DNA of 64,000 bases from Paraphoma chrysanthemicola (lineage: Eukaryota > Ascomycota > Dothideomycetes > Pleosporales > Phaeosphaeriaceae). This document shows positions 21,676 to 31,520 of the stretch, one piece after another. The stretch lies in NCBI GenBank assembly GCA_020744225.1, contig JAGMWG010000006.1:558001-622000 (forward strand), in the 5' to 3' direction. A model generated the notes under the pieces. The model was not told the DNA's origin and did no database searches. It worked only from the letters and a program-made list of their open reading frames with translations. The translations under genes and the position numbers were made by a program. Numbering within the stretch: position 1 is the first letter of the stretch; every line of letters begins with the position of its first letter.

Positions 21676-22994
21676 TTACTGCATTTGACGAGCTTGGGGC
21701 AAACAGCCAGATAAATGTGCCTCCATCTTACCTTGACCCAGGTTTCCAACGACATTGCACCCAGTGACAGGACAGCGAACAAGTTCGACATCAGAGATCC
21801 TTCCGCCCAGATGTGTTGCAATGTGACGCTCTGATAAGTCGTCATCTGTGTCGACGAAACGAAGGTCGCAGTGTACACATCGGTACTCTTGCACGCGAAC
21901 CGTGTCGGATGCGCCGAAGTTGACGAGGGGCTCCAGATGCTCCAGAAACTTGCATGTCTCTGCGACGAGAATAACAGCATCGGCTTTGACTGGCTGATCG
22001 AACGCAATGGGTAGCCCTGGGAAGTCAGTACAATCGAAAATAGCAACGGACCAAGGGTGTAGCATGTACCATCATCTTGACCATGCTCAAGCATGAAGCT
22101 TTCACAATTGTGGATAATCGTCCGGTCCAGCCCGGCTTCTGTCATGTAACGAACGATATCTGCTACGTCGTAACAGCACATCTGGGTGTCATATCTAATG
22201 AAACTGCGCGATCCCTGGGCGATGGCGAACAAGCGTTCCGGCGTAGCGCTTGCGATCCGCGATGTGGCGTAGTAATAGGTCGCGCCACAGTACCCATCTT
22301 TCGATGATGCTGGCTGAGGTACGCTGAGAAAGCAGGAATAGGCGTCCGTGTCTATAGAAGAGAGTCTCGATGCAGGAATAGCGCGGAGCGATGGTTGTGG
22401 TGCTTGGCGGCGTTTGTCGTTGTGATCGACCACAGTGTTGGGTCTTTTCGCGGGAATGATGGCTGTTGATTAGGGTCAGCAAAGCTCGCAAAACAAGCTA
22501 CTGACGTACCAGAAGGCTTCTTGAATGCACGTTCCCGAGGGGTCTCGATACTACTAACAGGTTGTCGCTGGGATGATGTGGCTACGTTCGCGGATGTCAT
22601 CGACGAAGAGATTGATCTGTCGACGGAAAACATGAACGCTTGCACCGAACTCCCAGGAGTGGACCCAACCGACGGTGGTCTAGAAGTTGCGGTGCTCTTC
22701 TTCACTAATCCGACAATGCGAAGTATTTCCTGGCGAGTGACCTTGTCGACATTGACCCATTCAGGGTGGTCGGACATGAAGCTCTCCAGTTGATCGCGTA
22801 GATCACTGTCGGAGATCCACGAGCGATCCGTTTGGTTGAAGGCATGAACAATCAGAGCGAGTCTTCGGATGGTCACGTCTTACAAAGACTGTCAGCATGA
22901 TGATATGAGACAATTGGAAAATGTTACCTGGGTCGGCATCTCGTGGACCACGGCGTCCCAACCCTTGGCTCTCGTATGCTGGCAGTTCGTCCAT
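21676..22994 (-). CDS. Hypothetical protein with degenerate C2H2-like zinc fingers
   Basis: Four exons, complement: 22994-22928, 22878-22510, 22462-22070 and 22016-21676; introns 47-53 nt, all phase 1; 389 residues. Residues 1-45 are polar, followed by a helical block (VTIRRLALIVHAFNQTDRSW) and an acidic segment. Near the C-terminus, RCVHCDLRF with later His residues (ERHIATHLGG) reads as a C2H2-like finger. A second Cys/His set follows (RCPVTGCNVV ... AHLSGC). The protein may bind nucleic acid, but no named family can be given. It could also be a diverged member of the C2H2-containing orphan families common in this fungal class. Confidence 0.7.
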
Positions 22995-23337
22995 TGAAGT
23001 AATCAAGATGTGTTTGGTAGAGCGATTAGTGACCTGAATTGGAATGGGACGACAATAACCGTTTTGGCTCAAGTGTTAGTGTGAATGGTGGTTACTCCCT
23101 TTTCGGTATTATTCTCATTAGATCCTGCAATCGCTATTTACAACGACGTCGCTGCCACAAACAGAGGGCTTAACCAAATCAAAGCTAGCGCATGTTATTA
23201 TTGTGCCTGCATCGTACAAAAAGACATCAGCTCAGTCAGTTAAATCTTCTCCTCCAAGATACCACAATCTGCACCGACATCTGCACCCACACCTGCACCA
23301 TCGTCCACACTACCAACACACAACACAGCTCAGAAAA
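22995..23337. other. Divergent spacer
   Basis: It lies between the orphan gene on the minus strand and the orphan gene on the plus strand. A CAC/ACC-rich leader precedes the ATG at 23338. No other feature. Confidence 0.5.
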
Positions 23338-23710
23338 ATGTCAAACACCAGCGAGACCACTCAAGATTCGACGGCAGGATCTTCGATCTTCGAGTATGTT
23401 ATGTTGCGCACATATAAACCATGGAATCCTGCTAATGCAACACAGTTCATCAAAGGAGCCCACGTCCATGATCGACCTTCAGCCGCGACGGTCGTCAAGC
23501 AACATCGCTGTCCTTCACGCCCGACACCACGAGATCGTCAAGAAGCTCCGCACAGCACGAGTGGTGTTCGCCATGCTCTCGGAAGCATCTGCCAAAGCCA
23601 TGTTACGGGCCACAATCGACCGCTGGAGTGACGAGGCCGGTCGATCCATCGAGCTCATCAAGAAGGTGGAAGACATAGCCAATAGGGCAGAGTATGGAGC
23701 GCATCTGTGA
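23338..23710 (+). CDS. Orphan gene, two exons; may continue to 24050
   Basis: Exons 23338-23393 and 23446-23710; intron 52 nt (GTATGT to ACACAG, branch CTAAT); 106 residues. The product is helical and basic (HHEIVKKLRTARVVFAMLSE, LIKKVEDIANRAEYG). An alternative third exon can be read if 23640-23685 is removed (GTCGAT donor, phase 1). That joins this protein to the frame beginning SMERICDHFHRLVV at 23686. The longer reading aligns better with the related minus-strand copy at 26.1-26.7 kb (DTFHRLVVGQD there). I cannot decide between a short intact gene and a longer one with an odd donor. Function unknown. Confidence 0.45.
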
Positions 23711-24050
23711 CCACTTCCATCGGCTTGTTGTTCACCAGGAGTTTTACAACGAGCGCTCGCGGAATGCCCGAGACCTGGCGGTGCGGGGATCATTTGGCCA
23801 GGACGATCCGTCGCGTTGCACCGCGGCATACGATGCTATTCGCCAGTCCTACCAGGATACCAGTGGAAACGGGCGTCACGGAGACTGGACCACGATCCCG
23901 GTCTTCGGCTCACATAGCCAAGGTCAGAAGCGCCGGGCCAACCACGCCAATACCGGTCTGCTTCTAAGTGTATGTAGAGAGCAACACCCCTGTTGTTCTG
24001 GCTCACTCTGCCGCAGCAGCGTTCATGGCGGCCTTGTAGACTTACGGTAG
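23686..24050 (+). pseudogene. Family fragment (copy a), plus strand
   Basis: An open frame encoding CDHFHRLVVHQEFYNE, then DPSRCTAAYDAIRQSY, HGDWTTIP and QGQKRRANHANTGL. The same ordered motifs are found on the minus strand at 26.1-26.6 kb, and the last motif again at 24.5 kb. After NTGL this copy loses similarity and runs into low-quality coding, so it is either the last exon of the gene at 23338 or a truncated duplicate. No known domain. Confidence 0.4.
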
Positions 24051-24294
24051 GTTGTAGCTAGGCACGACCAGTCATTTCTCCAAACACAGTGTGTATATAC
24101 TCAGATGCGGCCCGATTTACTGTCTTGCCTAAAGCGTAGTAGCGAGGAGGTATCCAATGCCTCACCAACCTGGCACTATTGACTCTGAACAATGCGAGGA
24201 TCTTCAGGATGGCAAAGGATATATTTGTCGGGTAGCAAAATCGTTTAATCGATTTTACTATGTCGTGGTTGTTACGTATGCCTGGGCCTTGTAG

Positions 24295-24627
24295 TCACTC
24301 AAGTATCTCTTTTCGTGTGCGTATGGTCAAATAAACGATACAATGTGACCCAGAAGTATGCAGCATCGGCGTGAGAATACATACCTCGCAGGTTCTCTCG
24401 AAGTCGATGCCAGAGGGTGTATTGCTACATCTCAGCATGTCCTCCACCAATCTTTCCCCACCGTTTATATATCGATCCTTTAATTTAGAAGCATTTGTGC
24501 GTGCGTTGACCCACCATCCTGCCCTCTCTAGACCTGTATTGGCGTGGTCGGCCTTGCGCTTCTGGCCTTGCCTGTGCGCGGCGAGGATTGAAATCGTGGC
24601 CATAATGCAAGGTAAACATGAACACAA
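24295..24627 (-). pseudogene. Family fragment (copy b), minus strand
   Basis: The frame starting near 24603 encodes AAHRQGQKRKADHANTGL and continues ERAGWWVNARTNASKLKDR. The first part is nearly the same as the end of copy a, in the opposite orientation about 0.6 kb away, also at DNA level (AGAAGCGC, CCACGCCAATAC shared). Only the 3' portion of the family is present, so this looks like a partial inverted duplicate. Its C-terminal part may preserve the original ending lost in copy a. Confidence 0.4.
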
Positions 24628-24791
24628 TTATAAGCGTTAACTAAGCTTTAAAACTGCTGCTGTAGAATCTTCTGCATGCCAAAGGGGCCGACATCTAGAT
24701 TCGTCTGCTCACTAGAGACGTCTACGCGAGCTGTTTTGACTGATCGACCGAGATTGATAATATGTGATAAGTACAGGACATGAATACTGTT

Positions 24792-25805
24792 TTAGCAAAT
24801 GCGTCTACCCCAAGCCTTCTCATTCACAGCCTGGTTGATGTTGGCGGTCTCGAACGTGGGATCACAGCGATGTACTGTGTTGCTCCAGACCGTGTTGCTA
24901 GTCGGTATTTCGCTGACGTCGAGGTGGTCATCGAAGGTCAATACTGCGCCGCGGATGTTCTCGTATAAGAGGTATCTATCGAAGTGCGTTTCGCCCAAGT
25001 ACTCGTACTTGAGCCAATCAGTAGTGGACCACATCGTCTCAGCGGCTGCGATGTACATCGCCTGGTACTGCACACGCCAGTGCTGGATCTCGCAGACCTT
25101 GGGAATGTCAATGGCCTGTTGGAGCGGCTTGAACATCATCTTGATCATGGGTTGGGTCAGGCCGGCCGCGAAGATCGGTGCACGCAGAGCGTTGGTCAGG
25201 TGGCGGAAGTTCGGCAGGCCATCGGCGTCCAAGCCAGAGTGGTTGATGCCGATGTCGATAATCTGATATAGATTAGCAAGGTAGTTGACATCGCAAATGT
25301 GGTAATCGACTTACGGCATTGATGAGCTGGGGAGAGGCAAACATGCGCTTCTGGAGGCTGCTGGTGGCGTCCCTGCCGTACGCGAGGAAGGCCTTGAACT
25401 TGTACGATCCAGTGAATAGGTCAGGCGTAAGCCAGCGGCGGAAGGCATCCTGACCGACAACGAAGTCACGCAGCATGGCCAGACGTGCCGTGCGCTGAAT
25501 GACGGACGGGTGGTCTTCGGTCAGACCGACGAGGCGGGCGTCCTCGTCGGGTCCCATGTTGAAGACTCCGGCACCGGGCGCGTCAGCGGCGTTGACGGCG
25601 TTGGGAGCGACAGCGATGGCACTGGCGTCAGCGGCAGCGTTGGGAGCGGCGTTACGAGCGGCGGCGGCGTTGTTGAATGCAGCACGACCGCGGAGGCCTT
25701 GCTGTGCAGCATTACGCGCTGCGACATCGTAGGGGACACCGGGAAGAGGGCGTCTCGAGCCACGTTATTGAGGTGGGCGTGCGGGCGCCGGGGGTTGTTG
25801 GCCAT
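24792..25805 (-). CDS. Orphan gene with Ala/Asn-rich N-terminus
   Basis: The last two exons are clear, complement: 25701-25315 and 25262-24792, with a clean intron (GTAAGT to TATCAG, branch CTAAT, phase 0). For the start I join the ATG exon 25805-25764 through a weak GTGGCT donor, giving 299 residues. Without that intron the ATG frame and the main frame differ by one base near 25730, though both read as coding across it, so a one-base deletion is an alternative. The N-terminus is Ala/Asn-rich. The rest is globular with many aromatic residues (DAFRRWLTPDLFTGSYKFKA, HWRVQYQAMYIAAAETMW, YEYLGETHFDRYLLYENIR). No family recognised. Confidence 0.55.
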
Positions 25806-26130
25806 AGTGGCGGCGAGTGTGGTGGGGAGTGTGGTGTTGTGCAAAGTCGGTGTGGGTGTCAGGAGACCGCAGATTGGCATAACTAATATGTTCCCAAAGC
25901 GCAGTTTGTATACACTCAGATGCAAACAAGCCGTTATTCTTACGCTGAATAGAGTAGCGGGGAGGTTTTCAAAGGCTTGTAAACCCGACAATATCAACTC
26001 GCCGCGACGTAAGAATATTCAGGGGTGAGGGAAGCATAAAAGGCTATCTACGTGGCAACCCAAAAAGAAAAAACCTGACGTAGAGGTCCAGATGACCATA
26101 GATTGCACATATGGGGCCGATGTCGAGAGC

Positions 26131-26670
26131 CTAACACGGAACCGAAGATAAGAATTCCAATAGAAGTATGTCGAGGGTGTTCTTTGATCCTAGAAGCATG
26201 CGGCCTGCGTTGGCACGTCGTGCTGGTCTCTCCAGTCCAGCACCGGAGTTGCCTGCTTTCCTCTTGCGGTCTTGGTTCTGGGCACTGAGTAACGGAACAT
26301 CTGTCCACTGGCCATGCGCTTCCGTGTCTCCAGTGTCACGATAGCAGTTGCGGATGTTGTCGTACGCCGCGGACGTCCTGGTGGGATCGTGATGTGTGTT
26401 GGCTCGCATTGCGAGCTCAGGGGAGGTGACCCGCAAGTGCTCGTTGTCCAGATCTTGGCCGACGACGAGACGATGAAAGGTATCGTAAATAACGCCCTAC
26501 ATCTCCGACCGTCTGTCGCGATGGCCCTTGACGTCGCCTTGGATGTTCGGGCTGGGAGCACGCCACATGCGTCTGTCGACAATTAGTGAGAGAGAAGAAC
26601 GCCGTTTGACTTGGACTTACCTCAGATCGACAATCTCCGTGGAAGTCTCGAAGAAACTGGCGTACACATC
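26131..26670 (-). pseudogene. Family fragment (copy c), stop-interrupted, minus strand
   Basis: Two exon-like blocks on the complement: about 26670-26621 (VYASFFETSTEIVDL) and 26572 onward, with a proper 48 nt intron between (GTAAGT to GACAG). The second block reads GDVKGHRDRRSEM, then an in-frame TAG at 26497-26499. Then IYDTFHRLVVGQDLDNEH, DPTRTSAAYDNIRNCY and HGQWTDVP follow, matching copy a. The TAG would be a CAG by a single C-to-T change. The intact intron and otherwise open frame point to a recently disabled gene rather than random sequence. No upstream exon is found before the divergent gene at 26856. Confidence 0.45.
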
Positions 26671-26855
26671 TGGCGTAAGTAAGCTTATCCAGTGGTCTGC
26701 ACACTCAGGGTAAAAGACGTTACATTAGTGCTGTTTGGTAAAGTCGCCTTCACCGTCGAAGTGGCGGTTTGTAAGCAACGGAGAGACAGCCACCAAAAGC
26801 CTGATATGAGCCACTCGCCTATCTCTTGCGCAGCGATTTACAGCTGCAGTCCAAC

Positions 26856-27644
26856 ATGAACTACGACTTCGACGAGACCAACGTGTGGGTGCCATGCACC
26901 ATCTACCTCGAAAGACCTGCAAGTCTTTTGTTCACTGAACTGGTTTCGCAAGACAATGCGGTTACACCTCCCTCCCCCAACTCTGGTGTGAGAACCACAT
27001 CAGTAACGACTGTATCTACTCGAGATGCTGTCAGAAAGCTATCGCGCACCTTGAACGCGCATTTCGGGCATGTGCCGAACACGTTTGACGATCTTCTTGT
27101 AGGAGGAGTTAGTCACAACAACGGAATAAAGATCGTATCTGCTGAGGGGCAGCAGTTCAGGAACGATGGAATTCCAGATCTGATCTCACAGTCCATGACA
27201 GACAAATATGGTCCATCATCGTTCTTCCGCGCTTTCGTCACGGGCAAAGTGTCTACTATGGACTGCCAGACCTTAGTGACAAACTACTCCATCTTGGCGC
27301 ATAAGTATACTTGGGCTGTGGCGGGTAAATCCCCGCAGGTAGTGGTTTCACGTCTGGCCACTGCACAGAGATTCACTTCTGCTGTCACTGCCATCCATAA
27401 TCTCTGGATCCAGACGTATGAATCAGCCAAGAACGCTGCCGCAGCGGAGACGGCAACAACAAGTGGCCACCAGAACACGAAGCTCGGCAGACGGGTCGCC
27501 CTCTATGTCCGTCTCGAAGCCAATCCACCTCAGTCCGAGATTAATGTGAACACGATCACGAACGTCGACCAGGCCAACGGAGTGCTCAAGACACCGTTGT
27601 GGGACCTCCCACAAGTTGAGCGCCCTACAACCACACAAGAGTAA
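26856..27644 (+). CDS. Orphan single-exon gene
   Basis: A 262-residue protein from the ATG at 26856; a longer frame to 26826 starts at a TTG. Composition is normal for a folded protein, with no signal peptide or membrane segment. Notable stretches are NYDFDETNVWVPCTIYLER, FGHVPNTFDDLLVGG, PSSFFRAFVTGKVSTMDCQT and a short Ala run (KNAAAAETATTSGHQNT) near residue 200. I recognise no domain. It lies divergent to copy c and beside the Ala/Asn-rich orphan, so the three may have arrived or evolved together, but that is only location evidence. Confidence 0.65.
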   Translation: MNYDFDETNVWVPCTIYLERPASLLFTELVSQDNAVTPPSPNSGVRTTSVTTVSTRDAVRKLSRTLNAHFGHVPNTFDDLLVGGVSHNNGIKIVSAEGQQFRNDGIPDLISQSMTDKYGPSSFFRAFVTGKVSTMDCQTLVTNYSILAHKYTWAVAGKSPQVVVSRLATAQRFTSAVTAIHNLWIQTYESAKNAAAAETATTSGHQNTKLGRRVALYVRLEANPPQSEINVNTITNVDQANGVLKTPLWDLPQVERPTTTQE

Positions 27645-27943
27645 AATTGGTGGATTGAATCTTCGGCTCGCATACTCAGCAAGTGGAAAGAAAGTGTGAG
27701 GTGTCAACACCATTTCGGTGAATTTATTGATTCTTCTTGATTTTTCTCAGGCTCCAGTTCGACTGGTATATGCCCTTTTTCAACCGAACTCCCTTGCGTC
27801 CCACATTCTATAAATGATCATAAAGTATACACTATAAGGCCTCACAATGTCTTTCCCATAATGGTACTCAACTCGCCGTGACAGTGGACTTTCAAAGCCC
27901 CCATCAACCATGCCTTCCAATCCCCTGGCTAATCTCCGCGCAT

Positions 27944-29917
27944 CTAAGCGCGGAAAGATGTCGCAGTCCGCTTCTCCTTGCGTCCAATGCCCAAAGCACT
28001 CAGATCGAGCCCAGCGATACCACCAGCAGCGGCCTCATCTTTATCAGCATTACCAGCACCGCCGAGGAGGTTGCCGAGACCGAGACTCTCGAGGAGACCG
28101 GCTGCGCCGCCTGCCGCGCCACCTTGCTCTTGCTGCTCACCAGCCTGCAGGGCTGCTTCGGCTTCGGCGAGGAGCTGGGCGGCGTCGTTGTTATCGTTGT
28201 TCTTGCCCTTGCCCTTACCCTCGCCGTTGTTCTTGCCCTTGCCATTTCCCTTGCCTTTGCCTTTGCCCTCATTGGCGTTATCAGTGTTGTTGGCTGCGCC
28301 GTTGTCGACAATCTCAGTGGCATCTGTACAAGGTGAGTGGTGTGTTAATGGAAAAGATGTCGGGTAACTTACTGCCGGCTGCGGCCTGCTCCTCCAATTG
28401 GGCGGCTTCTTCTTGCTTCGCCTGTTCCTGCTGAGCGGCTTCATCCTGAGCAGCTTGCTCCTCGAGTTGAGCCTGTTGGTCTTTGCCGGCGGCGTCTTGT
28501 CCAGCTTGTTCCTGGGCGGCCTTGACACGTGTTAGTATTGCGTTTGGTATGGTAGTCTTGCCTATGTCATCACGTACTTGTTGCTCTGCTGCGGCCTTCT
28601 CCTCGGCAGCCTGCTGGTCAGCAGCTGCCTGGTTTCCTTGATCATGAGCATTCTGTTGGTCGGCCGCTGCATTCTCCTCGGCAACCTTCTGTTCAGCAGC
28701 AGCCTGCTCCTCTGCAGCAGCCTGGTCCTGAGCTGCTTGATCCTGTGCTGCTTGGTCCTGAGCCGCTTGCTCATGAGCATTTGCTGGGGCGGCGGCCTCT
28801 TCTTGAGCAGCCTTTTGATCCTGAGCTGCTTGATCCTGTGCTGCTTGGTCCTGAGCCGCTTGCTCATGAGCATTTGCTGGGGCGGCGGCCTCTTCTTGAG
28901 CAGCCTTTTGATCCTGAGCAGCTTGCTCCTGAGCAGCCTGGTCCTGAGCAGCTTGTTCGTGGGCATTGGCGGGTGCTGCAGCCTCCTCTTGCGCTGCTTG
29001 CTCCTCCTGAGCTGCCTGGTCTGCAGCAGCCTGGTCCTGAGCTGCTTGCTCATGAGCATTTGCTGGGGCGGCAGCCTCTTCTTGCGCTGCTTGCTGCTCC
29101 TGAGCTGCCTGGTCCTGTGCTGCTTGCTCCGCATCTAGGAACGTTAGATCGCATTTTACAAATGTTGCAGGCTGCTATATGCCTGAAGGATAACGGGCGG
29201 CACTACATACCTGCTTGAGCATCGGCATTCTTTCCCTTGCCTTTGCCTTTGCCTTGAGCCTGTTCAGCGTCGGCCGCATTCTGTTGCTCTGCTACGAGAC
29301 GAGTTAGGATTGTACAGGACTTTTATGCATCTGGAATGCTTACCTGCAGCGTCTTGAGCAGCCTGATCAGCAGCAGCGTCTTGAGCATCAGCGTTCTTTC
29401 CCTTGCCTTTACCCTTGCCCTGAGCCTGCTCAGCGTCGGCGGCGTTCTGTTGGCCTGCTGCAGCATCCTGCTCCGCCGCAGCATCTTGAGCAGCCTGCTC
29501 GGCAGCGGCTTGATCTTGAGCGGCCTGTGCAGCGGCATTCTTTCCCTTGCCCTTTGCTTGAGCAGCAGCATTCTTGCCCTTACCTGCTTGAGCGTTCTCT
29601 GCGGCATCCTCTGCGGCGTCTTCGGCGTCATCTGCGGCGTCTTCGGCAGCATCTTCCTGGTCGTCGGCGTTGTTGCCAGCATTGGCATTACCGTTTCCCT
29701 GGCCGCCGCGTGCTGTCAGAAGAGCACCGCGGAGCTGAAGAGCCCTCTTGCCGAAGTCCTGCATGATAGCGGCCTCGCGGCGCTCGAAGTTGGTGGTTGG
29801 AATTACAACATTCTCGGTACCAGCAGCAACGACAGGTCCAGTGCCCACAAAGGGTGCTGGGACTGCTGCCACCAGAGAGGTGGAAAGGAGTGTGAGAAGG
29901 GGATAAACGTTCCTCAT
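27944..29917 (-). CDS. Secreted Ala/Gln-rich tandem-repeat protein
   Basis: Five exons, complement: 29917-29344, 29291-29211, 29134-28578, 28520-28373 and 28323-27944; 579 residues, all junctions canonical and in phase. It starts with a signal peptide (MRNVYPLLTLLSTSLVAAVP). Dibasic sites follow (FGKRALQL). Then come acidic Ala/Asp/Glu runs, GKGKGKGK-type blocks, and a central array of AAQDQ/AAQEQ units with four AAAPANAHEQ blocks. The C-terminal part has more GKGK runs, a Leu/Gly-rich segment (LLESLGLGNLLGG) and ends RKEKRTATSFRA. It would be secreted to the wall or outside. The repeats predict coiled or disordered structure. No function is known; the antisense Leu/Cys-rich frames are shadows of the repeats. 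Confidence 0.8.
28726..28926. repeat. 93-bp tandem duplication inside the repeat protein gene
   Basis: Two adjacent copies with a 93-base period (28726-28833 against 28819-28926) look identical by eye over roughly 95-100 bases. They equal 31 codons, so the frame is kept. More diverged related units extend to about 29110. Confidence 0.8.
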
Positions 29918-31520
29918 AATGGCGGTAGTATGGCCGTGTGATTGAAGGAATGAAACGAAGTGTGTTCAAACAGAATAATGAGCACAGCTCGATGAAGGAA
30001 TGGAAGTAAAACAAAAAGTGCCCTGCACCAAAGAATGAGTATAGAAGTTGAAGCTGGGCGTGCCGTCCTATCCGTCTGCAGAGGGTGTCTTATATACTGG
30101 CTGCATCTTAATGCTTGTTATTGAGCCCGTTGGCCAAAAAAAGAACGCAAGGCTGACAAGGCCGTGCCTTGGGTGAGCGTTTGCTGATCCCGCGTATGTC
30201 ATACAGACGCTGTAGGAGGATACCCTGAGGCGGCCAGGCTCGAAAGAAGAACATCGGTATCCCCACATTTCTCTCACAGGAACAAGAAGCGTTGCCTCGC
30301 TTGACAATTGTGACCAGGACGGGAAAGGCACCGAACGCGCGAGCTTGGCTAGAAACGATCGAATCAAACGTATGGACTGCTCGAGTGACGCAAGCTTCAA
30401 CCCAGATGGCAAATGTCAGTGCAGCGTGGCAGTTGGGCGATCGAACATGAGCCGTTGCAGAGCATGTTGCAGAATGACCAGGGAAGATATATGCAAAAGG
30501 TGTACATCCAAAACGCATAAGTTTGGTGTGTGACTGAGGCATGCAAGGCGCACGGAGCTGACGCTTGGCTGGTTTCAAGTGGGCCGGCGCACGATCGTCG
30601 AGCCTCAGTACCTGGGGACTGCTCTCACAGCGGTTGCCATCACACCACTCAGAGGTGTCTACAGCCCCTAGGCAGTGGTGGTTTCGACCCGATGGCAGCG
30701 GGGCGGAAGGTTGGATTCCGAAGAGGAAATTCACCGAGACGGCAGCTCTGTGGAGCAGTCGATCAGGGTGACAGCTTGACAGCATCAATTCGGTGTCTCG
30801 CGGCCGTCGTCTGGCCCCGGTAGTCATGGCCGAAGGATGCTCAGGCTGCGTATGCTCTGACCGCGAGCGGAGCGCTGCATCTCAGCTGCCTTTACTGAGG
30901 TACCTGCTGAGCGTTATTCACCCTCTAGACACCTCACCCACCCAACTCGCATGGCTCCATGACTGCTCAAGATGGGCTGCAAGGATCCGCTACTAAGCAG
31001 TCACCGGTGCTCGCGGTGTCGATACCGTATTCAACATCACACGCATCCCCCTGGCTTGATTTCGCGTATCTTGCAGCGAAATGTCCGTCGGAACCTCGTG
31101 TTCATGGCTATTTTGATGGGCTGCTTTGAGAGGCAAAAGTGAATCATGTTGTAAGGCATCCGTCCCATCAGCAAGGCGCAACGTGCAAGAACAGTGATGC
31201 GTGCCGTGCCACCAGAATCGTCGGAAAGAGCTTGCCTTCGCACGCGGATGTGTTCACAAGCAACAAAGCTACTGGCCAATCAGGGCAGCGGCAATCCAAA
31301 TCCGTCCGGTCCCGCTTAGCCTCGGTTGGATATTTCGACCTTCGTCATTGAGCGCAGCGCTCAAGAATGGGGTCCATCAATTCGCGCCTCTGGCTCCAAT
31401 TGCTGTGAAGACGCGTCTGGCTGCGATCGCATGGTGGCCATCTTTCTCTTAGTCGCGACGTTTTTCTGCAGGCCCATTGCGACATCCTGAAAGCTTCACA
31501 GGCAGGCACCTCCCACCACC
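29918..31520. other. Intergenic, 1.6 kb
   Basis: It holds the promoter of the repeat protein gene (TATA at 30089-30096) on the left and the upstream region of the ETF-QO gene on the right. The 239-residue minus-strand frame at 30108-30827 has no domain and is rejected. Confidence 0.5.
30089..30096 (-). promoter_or_regulatory. Putative TATA box (TATATAAG)
   Basis: Read on the minus strand, TATATAAG lies about 170 bases before the ATG at 29917 of the secreted repeat protein. Assigned by sequence and spacing. Confidence 0.5.

Noticed and set aside
28000..29218. Leu/Cys-rich plus-strand and Arg/Lys-rich minus-strand frames
   Set aside because: Shadows of the Ala/Gln codon repeats of the secreted protein gene.
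30108..30827. 239-residue minus-strand frame
   Set aside because: No domain, many Cys/His/Arg at random, lies in an intergenic region with no start context.
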